From: Cavia porcellus | Taxonomy: Eukaryota > Chordata > Mammalia > Rodentia > Caviidae | Length of the DNA stretch: 64,000 nucleotides | NCBI RefSeq assembly: GCF_034190915.1 | Contig: NW_026947632.1 | Coordinates: 124,001-188,000 of the forward strand | Direction of reading: 5' to 3' | Shown: piece by piece, positions 13,973 through 27,400 of the stretch | How the letters are laid out: every line of letters begins with the position of its first letter | Position numbering within the stretch: the first letter of the stretch is position 1 | The notes under the pieces: model-generated | The model's input: only the letters and a program-made list of their open reading frames with translations | Told to the model about the DNA's origin: nothing | The model's database searches: none | Position numbers and translations under genes: made by a program

Positions 13973-14019
13973 CTAGTGAATGGCCTGTTAGAAACACTTA
14001 CAATGCCCTCCTCCCCGCG

Positions 14020-14437
14020 ATGTTTTTCAGAAACCTATCCTAGATTGCCACTGCATGTTTCCTGACCTCCCCATTCTAAATACCCCTTGGCGTTTTTCTC
14101 CAACCTACATTGCCACTCACTGCCTACCCTACTTCAGGCCCTCCGATTAACACCACCCCGTGATGTTTTTCTCACGCCTATTAGTGAATGGCCTGTTAGA
14201 AACCCTTACAATGTCCACCACCACGCGAATATTTTTTCAGAAACCTATCCTACATTGCCACTGCATGTTTCCTGACCTCCCCATTCTAAATACCCCTTGG
14301 CGCTTTTCTCCATCCTACATTGCCAATCACTGCCTATCCTACTTCAGGCCCTCCGATTCACACCAACCCGTGATGTTTTTCTCACTCCTACTAGGAAATG
14401 GCCTGTTAGAAACTCTCACAGTGCGCACCACACTGCG
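14020..14437 (+). repeat. Two monomers present in copy 1 but absent from the 43.8-61 kb copy
   Basis: The offset between the large copies falls from 35828 to 35410 across this segment, so 418 bp (two monomers of 209 bp) are missing at about 49.85 kb. The extra monomers resemble sequence near 6.95-7.2 kb (TCTAAATACCCCTTGGCG, CACCACGCGA with an expanded T-tract). Insertion in copy 1 and deletion in copy 2 are both possible. Confidence 0.75.
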
Positions 14438-15129
14438 ATGTTTTTCAGAAACCTATCCTACATTGCCACTGCATGTTTCACGACCTCCCCATGCTGACCA
14501 CCCCGTGGCGCTTATCTCCATCCTACATTGCCACTCACTCCCTATCCTAATACAGGAACTCCGATTCACACCACCCCGTGATGTTTTTATAACTCCTACT
14601 AGTGAATGGCCTGTTAGAAACACTTACAATGCCCTCCACCCCACGATGTTTTTCAGAAACCTATCCAACATTGCCACTGAATGTTTCCTGACCTCCCCAT
14701 GCTGACCAGCCCGTGGCACTTTTCTCCATCCTACATTGCCACTCACTGGCTATCATTAATTCAGGCCCTCCGATTCACAGCACCCCGTGATGTTTTTCTC
14801 ACTCCTACTAGTGAAAGGCCAGTTAGAAACCCTTACAATGCACACCACCCCGCGATGTTTTTCAGAAAGCTTTCGTACATTGCCACTGCATGTTTCCTGA
14901 CCTCCACATGCTGAGCACTCCGTGGCATTTTTCTGCATCCTACATTGCCACTCACTGCCTATACTAATTCAGGCCCTCCGATACACACCACTCCGTGATG
15001 TTTTTCTCAATCCTACTAGTGAATCACCTGTTAGAAGGACTTACAATGCATACCACCCCGCGATGTTTTTCAAAAAACTATCCTCCATTGCCACTGAATG
15101 TTTCCTGACCTCCCCATGCTGAGCACTCC

Positions 15130-15192
15130 GTGGTGCTTTTCTCCATCCTACATTGCCACTGCGTGTCCTGACCTCTCCATGCTAACCATCGC
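15130..15192 (+). repeat. 63-bp remnant monomer (internal deletion between subunits C and B)
   Basis: Subunit C begins normally (GTGGTGCTTTTCTCC, CCTACATTGCCACT) and runs straight into the end of subunit B (GCGTGTCCTGACCTCTCC). The next GTGG start comes after only 63 bp. The intact relative at 35375-35580 is 206 bp, so 143 bp are missing. This equals the spacing between the CCTACATTGCCACT cores of C and B. It is what an unequal exchange between the two internal core repeats would leave. Confidence 0.88.
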
Positions 15193-18100
15193 GTGGCGCT
15201 TTTCTCCATCCTACATTGCCACTCACTGCCTATCCCAATTCAGGCTCCCCGATTCACACCACCCCTGATGTTTTTCTCACTCCTACTAGTGAATGGCCTG
15301 TTAGAAACCCTTACAATGTGCAACACCCCGAGATTTTTTTTTCAGAAACCTGTCCTACATTGCCACTGCATGTTTCCTGACCTCCCCATGCTGACCACCC
15401 CGTCGAACATTTCTCCATCCTACATTGCCACTCACTGCCTATCCTAATTCAGTCTCCCCGATTCACACCACCCCATGATGTTTTTCTCACTCCTCCTAGT
15501 GAATGGCCTGTTAGAAACCATTACAATGTGCACCACACCGTGATTTTTTTTCAGAAACCTATCCTACATTGCCACTGCATGTTTCCTGACCTCGCCATGC
15601 TGACCACCCCGTCGAACATTTCTCCATCCTACATTGCCACTCACTGCCTATCCTAATTCAGGCTCCCCGATTCACACCACCCCGTGATGTTTTTCTCACT
15701 CCTCCTAGTGAATGGCCTGTTAGAAACCCTTACAATGCGCACCACCCTGCGATGTTTTGCAGAAACATATCCTACATTGCAACTGCATATTTCCTGACCT
15801 ACACATGCTGACCACCCAGTGGCGCTTTTCTCCATCCTACATTGCCACTCACTGCCTATCTTAATTCAGGCTCCCCGATTCACACCACCCCATGATGTTT
15901 TTCTCACTCCTACTAGAGAATGGCCTGTTCGAAACCCTTACAATGTCCACCACCCCGCGATTATTTTTCAGAAACCTATTCTACATTGCCATTGCATGTT
16001 TCCTGACCTCCACATGCTGACCACCCGGTGGCGCTTTTCTCCATCCTACATTGCCACTCACTGCCTATCCTAATTCATGCCCTCCGATTCACACCACCCC
16101 GTGATGTTTTTCTCACTCCTACTAGTGAATGGCCTGCTACAAAACCTTGCAGTGCGCACCACACCGCGATGTTTTTCAGAAACGTATCCTACATTGCCAC
16201 TACATGTTTCCTGACCTCCCCTTTCTAAAAACCCCTTGGCGCTTTTCTCCATCCTACATTGCCACTAACTGCCTATGCTACTTCAGGCCCTCTGATTAAC
16301 ACCAACCTGTGATGTTTTGGTCACTCCTACTATTGAATGGCCTGTTAGAAACCCTTACAATGTCCACCACCACGCGATTTTTTTTCAGAAACCTATCCTA
16401 CATTGCCACTGCATATTTCCTGACCTCCCCATGCTAAATACCCCTTGGCGCTTTTCTCCATCCTACATTGCCAATCACTGCCTATCCTACTTCAGACCCT
16501 CCGATTCACACCAACCCGTGATGTTTTTCTCACCCCTACGAGTGCAAGGCGTGTTAGAAACCCTTACAATGCGCACCACACTGCGATGTTTTTCAGAAAC
16601 CTATCCTACATGGCCACTGCAAGTTTCCTGATCTCCACATACTGAGTACTCCGTGTCGCTTTTCTCCATCCTACATTGCCACTCACTGCCTATCCTACTT
16701 CAGGCCCTCCGATTCACACCACTCCGTGATGTTTTCCTCACTCCTACTAGTGAATGGCTAGTTAGAAACCCTTACAATGTGCACCACCCCGCGATGTTTT
16801 TCAGAAACGTATCCTACATTGCAACTGCATATTTCCGGACCTCCCCATGCTTAGCACCTCGTGGCGCTTTTCTCCGTCCGACATTGCCACTCACAGCATA
16901 TCTTAATTCAGGCTCCCCAATTCACACCACCCCGTGATGTTTTTCTCACTCCTAGTAGAGAATGGCCTGTTAGAAACCCTTACAATGTCCACCATCCCGC
17001 GATTTTTTTTCAGAAACCTATCCTACATTGCCACTGCATGTTTCCTGACCTCCCCATGCTGACCACCCCTTGGCACTTTTCTCCATCCTACATTGCCACT
17101 CACTGCCTATCCTAATTCAGGCTTTCCGATTCACACCACCCCGTGATGTTTTTCTCACTCCTACTACTGAATGGGCTGTTAGAAACCCTTACAATGTGCA
17201 CCACCCCGCAATTATTTTCAGAAACCTATCCTACATTGCCACTGCATGTTTCCTGACCTCCCCATGCTGACCACCCGGTGGCGCTTTTCTCCATCCTACA
17301 TTGCCACTCACTGCCTATCCTAATTCAGGCCCTCCGATACACACCTCCCCATTATATTTTTCTCACTCCTACTAGTGAATGGCCTGTTAGAAACGCTTGC
17401 AGTGCGCACCACAAAGCGATGTTTTTCAGAAACCTAATCTACATTGCCACTGCGTGTTTCCTCACCTCCCCATTTTAAATACCCCTTGGCGCATTTCTCC
17501 ATTCTACATTGGCACACACTGCCTATCCTAATTCACGCCCTCTGATTCACACCACCCCGTGATGTTTTTCTCACTCCTACTAGTGAATGGCCAGTTAGAA
17601 ACACTTACAATGTCCACCACCCCGCGATTTTTTTTCAGAATCCTATCCTACATTGCCACTGCATGTTTCCTGACCTCCACATGCTGACCAACCTCTGGCA
17701 CTTTTCTCCATCCTGCATTGCCACTCACTGAATATCCTAATTCAGACCCTCCGATTCACACCACCCCATGATGTGTTTCTCACTTCTACTAGTGAATGGC
17801 CTGTTAGAAACCCTTACAATGCGCAACACCCCGCGATGTTTTTCAGAAACCTATCCAACGTTGCCACTGCATGTTTCCTGACCTCCCCATGCTGACCATC
17901 CCGTGGCGCTTTTCTCCATCCTACATTGACACTCACTGCCTATCCTAATTCAAGCCCTACAATTCACAACACACCGTGATGTTTTTCTCACTCCTACTAG
18001 TGAATGTCCTGTTAGAAACCTTTAAAATGCGCACCACCCCGTGATGTCTTTCAGAAACCTAGCCTACAATGCCACTGCATGTTTCCTGACCTCCCCATGC

Positions 18101-21100
18101 TGACCACCCCGTGGCGCTTTTTTCCATCCTACATTGACACTCCCTGCCTGTTCTAATTCACGCCCTCCGATTCACACCACCCCGTGATGTTTTTCTCACT
18201 CCTACTAGAGAATGGCCTGTTAGAAACCCTTACAATGTCCACCACCCCGCGATTTTTTTTCAGAAACCTATCCTACATTGCCACTGCATGTTTCCTGACC
18301 TCCCCAAGCTGACCACAACGTGACACTTTTCTCCATCCTACATTGCCACTCACGGCCTATCCTAATTCAGGCCTTCCGATTCACACCACCCCGTGATGTT
18401 TTTCTCACTCCTACTAGTGAATGGCCTGTTAGAAACCCTTACAATGTGCACCACCCCGCGATTTTTTTTCAGAAACCTATTCTACATTGCCACTGCATGT
18501 TTCCTGACCTCCCCATGCTGACCACCCGGTGGCGCTTTTCTCCTTCCTACATTGCCACTCACTGTCTATTCTAATTCAGGCCCTCCGATTCCCACCACCC
18601 CGTTATATTTTTCTCACTCCTACTAGTGAATGGCCTGTTAGAAATACTTGCGGTGCGCACCACACCGCGATGTTTTTCAGAAACCTATCCTACATTGCCA
18701 CTGCATGTTTCCTGACCTTCCCATTTTAAATACCCCTTGGCGCATTTCTCCATCCTACATTGCCAATCACTGCCTATCCTAATTCACGCCCTCTGATTCA
18801 CAACACCCCGTGATGTTTTTCTCACTCCTACTAGTGAATGGCCTGTTAGAAACCCTTACAATGCGCACCACCGCGTGACGTTTTTCAGAAACCTACTCTA
18901 AATTGCCACTGCCTGGTTCCTCACGTCCCCATGCTGACCACCCTGTGGCGCTTTTCTCCATCCTACATTGCCACTCACTGCCTATCCTAATTCAGCCCTT
19001 CTGATTCACACCACTCCGTGATGTTTTTCTCACTCCTACTAGTGAGTGTCCTGTTAGAAACCCTTACAATGCACACCAAACCGCAATGTTTTTCAGAATC
19101 CTATCCTACATTGCCACTGCATGTTTCCTGACCTCCACTTTCTGACCACCCCGTGGCGCTTTTCTCCATCCTACATTGCCAATCATTGCCTATCCTAATT
19201 CAGGCTTTCCGACTCACACCACCCCTTGATGTTTTTCTCACTCCTATTAGTGAATGGCCTGTTACAAACCCTAACAATGGGCACCACCCCGCGATGTTTT
19301 TCATAAACCTACCCTACATTGCCACTGCATGTTTCCTGACCTCCCCATGCTGACCACCCCGTGGCGCTTTTCTCCATCCTACATTGCCACTCACTGCCTA
19401 TCCTAATTCAGGCCCACCGATTCACACCATCCCGTGATGTTTTTCTCACTGCTACTAGTGAATGGCCTGTTAGAAACCCTTACAATCCGCACAACCACGC
19501 GATGTTTTTCAGAAACCTATCCTACATTGACACTGCATGTTTTCTGACCTCCCCATGCTGACCACCTCGTGGCGCTTCTCTCCATCCTACATTGCCACTC
19601 ACGACCTATACCAATTCAGGCTCTCCGATTCACACCTCCCCGTGATGTTTTTCTCACTCTTAGTAGTGAAAGGCCTGTTAGAAATCCTTACATTGCGCAC
19701 CACCCCGCAATGTTTTTCAGAAACCTATCCTACATTGCCACTGCATGTTTCCTGATCTCCCCATGCTGACCAACCCGTTGGGCTTTTCTCCATCCTACAG
19801 TGCCACTCACTGCCTATCCTAATTCAGGCCCTCCTATTCATACCACTCGGTGATGTTTTTCTCACTCCTATTTGTGAATGGCCTGTTAGAAACCCTTACA
19901 ATGCGCACCACCCCACGATGTTTTTCAGAAACCAATCCTACTTTGCCACTGCATGTTTCCTTAACTCCCCATGATGACCACCCCCTGGCACTTTTCTCCA
20001 TCCTACATTGCCACTCTCTGGCTATTCTAATTCAGGCCCTCCGATTCACAAGCACCCCATGATGTTTTTCTCACTCCTACTAGTGAAAGGCCAGTTAGAA
20101 ACCCTTACAATACACACCACCCCACGATGTTTTTCAGAAACGTATCCTACATTGCCACTGCATGTTTCCTGACCTCCACATGCTGAGCACTCCGTGGCGT
20201 TTTTCTCCATCCTACATTGCCACTCACTGCCTATCCTAATTCAGGACCTCTGATTCACACCACCCCATGATGGTTTTCTCACTCCTATTAGTGAATGGCC
20301 TGTTAGAAATCCTTACAATGCGCACCACCCCGCGATGTTTTTCAAAAACTTATCCTACATTGCCAGTGAATGTTTCCTGACCTCCCCATGCTGACCACCC
20401 CGTGGCATTTTTCTCCATCCTACATTGCTTCTCACTGCCTATCCTAATTCATACACACTAATTCACCCCACCCCTTGATGTTTTTCTCACTCCTACTAGT
20501 GAATGGCCAGTTAGAAACCCTTACAATGCGCACCACCCCGCGATGTTCTTCAGAAACCTATCCTACATTGGCGCTGCATGTTTCCCGACCACCCCATACA
20601 GCCCACTCCGTGACACTTATCTCCATCCTACATTGCCACTCACTGCCTATCCTAATTCAGAACTCCGATTCACACCACCCCGTGATGTTTTTATAACTCC
20701 TGCTAGTGAATGGCCTGTTAGAAACATTTACAATGCCCTCCACCCCGCGATGTTTTTCAGAAACCTATCCTACATTACCACTGCATGTTTCCTGACCTCC
20801 CAATGCTGACCATACCGTGGCGCTTTTCTCCATCCTACTCTGCCACTCACTGCCTATCCTAATTCAGGCTCCCGGATTCACACCACCTCATGATGTTTTT
20901 CTCACACCTACTAGTGAATGGCCTGTTAGAAACCCTTACAATGCGCACCACCCCGCGATGTTTTTCAGAAAACTATCGTACATTGCCACTGCATGCTTCC
21001 TGACCTCCACATGCTGACCATCCTGTGGCGCTTTTCTGCATCCCACATTGCCACTCACTGCCTATCCTAATTCAGGCTCGCCGATTCACACCACCCTGTG

Positions 21101-22740
21101 ATGTTTTTCTCACTCCTAGTAGTGAATGGCCTGTTAGAAACCCTTCCAATGTGCACCACCCCGAGATTTTTTTTTAGAAACCTACCCTACATTGCCACTG
21201 AATGTTTCTTGACCTCCACATGTTGACCACCCAGTGGCACTTTTCTCCATCCTACATTGCCACTGACTGCGTATCCTAATTCAGGCTCCCCGATTCACAG
21301 CACCCCATGATGTTTTTCTCGCTCCTACTAATGAATGGCCTGTTACAAACCCTTGCAGTGCGCACCACACCGCGATATTTTTCAGAAACCTATTCTACAT
21401 TACCACTGCATGTTTCCTGACCTCCCCATTCTAAATACCCCTTGGCGTTTTTCTCCATCCTACATTGCCACTCACCTCCTATCCTACTTCAGGCGCTCCG
21501 ATTCACACCACCCCGTGATGTTTTTCTCACTCCTACTAGTGAATGGCCTGTTAGAAACGCTTACAATGCACACCACCCTGCGATGTTTTTCAGAAACCTA
21601 CCCTACATTGCCACTGCATGTTTCTTGACCTCCCCATGTTGACCACGCAGTGGCACTTTTCTCCATTCTACATTGCCACTGACTGCCTATCCTAATTCAG
21701 GCTCCCCGATTCACACCACCCCGTGATGTTTTTGTCACTCTTCCTAGTGAATGGCCTGTTAGAAACCTTTACAAAGTGCACCACCCCGTGATTTTTTTGC
21801 AGAAACCTATCCTACATTGCCACAGCATGTTTCCTGACCTCCCCATGGTGACCATCCCGTGGCGCTTTTCTCCATCCTACATTGCCACACACTGCCTATC
21901 CTAATTCAGGCCCTCCGATTCACACCACCCCGTAATGTTTTTTCTCACGCCTACTAGTGAATGGCCTGTTACAAACCATTGCAGTGCGCACCACACCGCG
22001 ATATTTTTCAGAAACCTATCCTACATTGCCACTGCATGTTTCCTGACCTCCCCATTCTAAATACCCCTTGGCGTTTTTCTCCATCCTACATTGCCACTCA
22101 TTGCCTATCCTACTTCAGACCCTCGGATTCACACCACCCCGTGATGTTTTTCTCACTCCTACTAGTGAATGGCCTGTTAGAAACGCTTACAATGCACAAC
22201 ACCCTGCGATGTTTTTCAGAAATTTATCCTATATTGCCAGTGCATGTTTCGTGACCTCCCCATGCTGAACACCTCGTGGCGCTTTTCTCCATCCAACATT
22301 GCCTCTCACTGCCTATCATAATTCAGGCCCTCCCTTTCACAGTGCCCGTTATGTTTTTCTCACTCCTAGTAGTGTATGGCCTGTTAGAAACCCTTACAAT
22401 GCGCACCAACCCGCAGTGTTTTTCAGAAACCTATCCTACATTGCCACTGAACGTTTCCTGACCTGCCCATGCTGACCACCGCGTGGCGCATTTCTCCATC
22501 CTACATTGCCACTCACTGCCTATCCTAATTCAGGTCGTCTGATTCACACCAAACCGTGATGTTTTTCTCACTCCTACTAAGGAATGGCCTGTTAGAAACT
22601 CTCACAGTGCGCACCACACTGCGATGTTTTTCAGAAAGCTATCCTACATTGCCACTGCATATTTCCTGACCTCCACATGCTGAGCACTCCGTGGCGCTTT
22701 TCTCCATCCTACATTGCCACTCACTGCCTATCCTAATTCA

Positions 22741-24404
22741 GGCCCTCTGATTCACCCCACCCCATGATGTTTTTCTTACTCCTACTAATGAAAGGCCAGT
22801 TAGAAACCCTTACAATGCGTACCACCCCGCGATGTACTTCAGAAACCTATCCTACATTGCCACTGCATGTTTCCCGACCTCCCCATGCTGACCACCCCTT
22901 GGCGCTTATCTCCATCCTACATTGCCACTCACTGCCTATCCTAATTCAGCAACTCCGATTCACACCACTCCGTGATGTTTTTATAACTCCTACTAGTGAA
23001 GGGCCTGGTAGAAACACTTACAATGCCCTCCACCCCGCGATGTTTTTCAGAAACCTATCCAGCATTGCCACTGAATGTTTCCTGACCTCCCCATGCTGAG
23101 CACTCCGTGGCACTTTTCTCCATCCTACATTGCCACTCACTGCCTATCCTAATTCAGGCTCCCCGATTCACACCACCCCGTGATGTTCTTCTCACTCCTA
23201 CTACAGAATGGCCTGTTAGAAACCCTTACAATGCACACCAACCCACAATGTTTTTCAGAAACCTTTCCTACATAGCCACTGCATGTTTCCTGTCCTCCAA
23301 TTGCTGACCACCCGGTGGCGCTTTTCTCCATCCCACATTGCCACTCACTGCCTATCCTAATTCAGGCCCTCCGATGCACACCACCCCATGATGTTTTTCT
23401 CACTCCTACTAGTGAATGGCCTGTTACAAAGCCTTGCAATGAGCACCACACCGCGATGTTTTTCAAAAACCTATCCTACATTGCCACTGCTTGTTTCCTG
23501 ACCTCCACATTCTATATACCCCTTGGCGTTTTTCTCCATCCTATATTGCCACTCACTGCCTATGCTAATTCAGGCCCTCTGATTCACCCCACCCCATGAT
23601 GTTTTTCTTACTCCTACTAATGAAAGGCCAGTTAGAAACCCTTACAATGCGTACCACCCCGCGATGTACTTCAGAAACCTATCCTACATTGCCACTGCAT
23701 GTTTCCCGACCTCCCCATGCTGACCACCCCTTGGCGCTTATCTCCATCCTACATTGCCACTCACTGCCTATCCTAATTCAGCAACTCCGATTCACACCAC
23801 TCCGTGATGATTTTATAACTCCTACTAGTGAAGGGCCTGGTAGAAACACTTACAATGCCCTCCACCCCGCGATGTTTTTCAGAAACCTATCCAACATTGC
23901 CACTGAATGTTTCCTGACCTCTCCATGCTGAGCACTCCGTGGCACTTTTCTCCATCCTACATTGCCACTCACTGCCTATCCTAATTCAGGCTCCCCGATT
24001 CACACCACCCCGTGATGTTCTTCTCACTCCTACTACAGAATGGCCTGTTAGAAACCCTTACAATGCACACCAACCCACAATGTTTTTCAGAAACCTATCC
24101 TACATAGCCACTGCATGTTTCCTGTCCTCCAATTGCTGACCACCCGGTGGCGCTTTTCTCCATCCTACATTGCCACTCACTGCCTATCCTAATTCAGGCC
24201 CTCTGATGCACACCACCCCGTGATGTTTTTCTCACTCCTACTAGTGAATGGCCTGTTACAAACCCTTGCAATGAGCACCACACCGCGATGTTTTTCAAAA
24301 ACCTATCCTACATTGCCACTGCTTGTTTCCTGACCTCCACATTCTATATACCCCTTGGCGTTTTTCTCCATCCTACATTGCCACTCACTGCCTATCCTAA
24401 TTGA
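22741..24404 (+). repeat. 832-bp (four-monomer) tandem duplication
   Basis: 22741-23572 is followed directly by 23573-24404. Both carry the same ordered markers: TTCTTACTCCTACTAATG, GATGTACTTCAG, GCGCTTATCTCC, TTATAACTCC, CTACTACAGAATGG and AATTGCTGACC. The joint lies in shared sequence around AATTCAGGCCCTC. Differences are few (for example GATGTTTTTATAAC against GATGATTTTATAAC). The same pair is present at 58984-60647, so it predates the large duplication. Confidence 0.88.
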
Positions 24405-27400
24405 GGCCCTCCGATTCACACCACCCCGTGATGTTTTTCTCACTCCTACTAGTGAATGGCCTGTTAGAAACGCTTACAATACACACCACCCTGCGATGTT
24501 TTTCAGAAACATATCCTATATTGCCACTGCATGTTTCGTGACCTCCCCATGCTGACAACCCAGTGGCGCTTTTCTCCATCCAACATTGGCTCTCACTGCC
24601 TATCCTAATTCAGGCCCTCCCATTCAAAGCACCCGTGATGTTTTTCTCACTCCTACTAGTGAATGGCCTGTTAGAAACCCTTACAATGCGCACCAAACCG
24701 CAGTGTTTTTCAGAAACCTATCCTACATTGCCACTGCACGTTTCCTGACCTGCCCATGCTGACCACCGAGTGGCGCATTTCTCCATCCTACATTGCCAGT
24801 CGCTGCCTATCCTAATTCAGGTCCTCTGATTCACACCAAACCGTGATGTTTTTCTCACTCCTACTAGGGAATGGCCTGTTAGAAACTCTCACAGTGCGCA
24901 CCACACCGCGATGTTTTTCAGAAACCTATCCTACATTGCCACGGCATATTTCCTGACCTCCACATGCTGAGCACTCCGTGGCGCTTTTCTCCATCCTACA
25001 TTGCCACTCACTGCCTATCCTAATTCAGGTCCTCCGATTCACACCACCCCGTGATGGTTTTCTCACTGCTACTAGTGAATGGCCTGTTAGAAATCCTTAC
25101 AATGCGCACCACCCCGCGATGTTTTTCAGAAACCTATCCTAGATTGGAACTGCATGTTTCCTCACCTCCCCATGCAGAGCACCCAGTGGTGCTTTTCTCC
25201 ATTCTACATTGCCACTCACTGCCTATCCTTATTCAGGACCTCTGATTCACACCACCCCGTGATGGTTTTCTCACTCCTATTAGTGAATGGCCTGTTAGAA
25301 ATACTTACAAGCGCACCACCCAGCGATGTTTTTCAAAAACTTATCCTACATTGCCACAGAATGTTTCCTGACCTCCCCATGCTGACCACCCCATGGCACT
25401 TTTCTCCATCCTACATTGCCACTCACTGCCTATCCTAATTCAGGCCCTCAGAATCACCCCACCCCTTGATGTTTTTCTCACTCCTACTAATGAATGGCCA
25501 GTTAGAAACCCTTACAATGCGCACCACCCCGCGATGTACTTCAGAAAGCTATCCTACATTGCCACTGCATGTTTCCCGACCTCCCAATGCTGACCACCCC
25601 GTGGCGCTTATCTCGATCCTACATTGCGACTCACTGCCTATCCTAATTCAGCAACTCCGATTCACACCACCCCGTGATGTTTTTATAACTCCTACTAGTG
25701 AAGGGCCTGTTAGAAACACTTACAATGCCCTCCACATCGCGATGTTTTTCAGAAACCTATCCAACATTGCCACTGAATGTTTCCTGACCTCCCCATGCTG
25801 ACCTCCCCGTGGCATTTTTCTCCATCCTACATTGCCACTCACTGGCTATTCTAATTCAGGCCCTCTGATTCACAGCACCCTGTGATGTTTTTCTCACTCC
25901 TACTAGTGAAAGGCCAGTTAGAAACCCTTACAATACACACCACCCCACGATGTTTTTCAGAAACGTATCCTACATTGCCACTGCATGTTTCCTGACTTCC
26001 ACATGCTGAGCACTCCGTGGTGTTTTTCTCCATCCTACATTGCCACTCACTGCCTATACTAATTCAGGCCCTCCGATTCACACCACCCCGTGATGTTTTT
26101 CTCAATCCTACTAGTGAATGGCCTGTTAGAAAGCCTTACAATGCGTACCACCCCGCGATGTTTTTCAAAAAACTATCCTCCATTGCCACTGAATGTTTCC
26201 TGACCTCCCCATGCTGAGCACTCCGTGGCACTTTTCTCCATTCTACATTGCCACTCACTGCCTATCCTAATTCAGGTCCTCCGATACACACGACCCCGTG
26301 ATGGTTTTCCCACTGCTACTAGTGAATAGCCTGTTAGAAATCCTTACATTGCGCACCACCCCGCAATGTTTTTCAGAAACCTATCCTAGATTGCCACTGC
26401 ATGTTTCCTCACCTCCCCATGCAGAGCACTAGTGGTGCTTTTCTCCATCCTACATTGCCACTCACTGCCTATCCTCATTCAGGACCTCTGATTCACACGA
26501 CCCCGTGATGTTTTTCTCACTCCTATTAGTGAATGGCCTGTTAGAAATCCTTACAATGCGCACCGCCCGGCGACGTTTTTCAAAAACTTATCTTTCATTG
26601 CCACTGAATGTTTCCTGACCTCCACATGCTGACCACCCCGTGGCACTTTTCTCCATCCTACATTGCGACTCACTGCCTATCCTAATTCAGGACCTCTGAT
26701 TCACCCCACCCCTTGATGTTTTTCTCACTCCTACTAGTGAATGGCCAGTTAGAAACCCTTACAATGCGCACCACCCCGCGATGTTCTTCAGAAACCTATC
26801 CTACATTGCCACTGCATGTTTCCCGACTTCCCCATGCTGACCACCCCGTGGCGCTTATCTCCATTCTACATTGCCACTCACTGCCTATTCTAATTCAGGA
26901 ACTCCGATTCACACCACCCCGTGATGTTTTTATAACTCATACTAGTGAATGGCCTGTTAGAAACGCTTACAATGCCCTCCACCCCACGATGTTTTTCAGA
27001 AACCTATCCTACATTGCCACTGAATGTTTCCTGACCTCCCCATGCTGACCAGCCCGTGGCACTTTTATCCATCCTACATTGCCACTCACTGCCTATCCTA
27101 ATTCAGGCCCTCCGATTCACAGCACCCCGTGATGTTTTTCTCACTCCTACTAGTGAAAGGCCAGTTAGAAACCCTTACAATGCACACCACCCCGCGATGT
27201 TTTTCCGAAAACTATCCTACATTGCCACTGCACGTTTCCTGACCTCCCCATGCTGACCACCGCATGGCGCGTTTCTCCATCCTACATTGCCACTCACTGC
27301 CTATCCTAATTCAGGTCCTCCAATTCACAGCAAACCGTGATGTTTTTCTCACTCCTACTAGGGAATGGCCTGTTAGAAACTCTCACAGTGCGCACCACAC

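Larger units (their letters stand above)
7985..24867 (+). repeat. Large duplicated block, copy 1 (about 16.9 kb)
   Basis: This block matches 43813-61110 base for base over long runs. The offset is 35828 as far as about 14.0 kb, 35410 from about 14.4 kb to 20.2 kb, and 36243 from about 20.25 kb to 24867. In a hand comparison of 8056-9056 with 43884-44884 I count 7 substitutions, about 99.3% identity. The two offset changes are whole-monomer indels of 418 bp and 833 bp. The block contains a 1.0-1.25-kb internal tandem repeat (about 11.39-12.63 kb against 12.63-13.67 kb), an 832-bp tandem repeat and a 63-bp remnant monomer. Confidence 0.9.

Noticed and set aside
14160..14705. Longest open frame, 181 codons
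   Set aside because: It only runs across three monomers because length variants and lost stops bring frames together. The copy near 49.8 kb does not keep it. No family resemblance.
15130..15192. A true short satellite subtype of 63 bp
   Set aside because: It occurs once per large copy and is fully explained by a 143-bp deletion between internal core repeats of a normal monomer.
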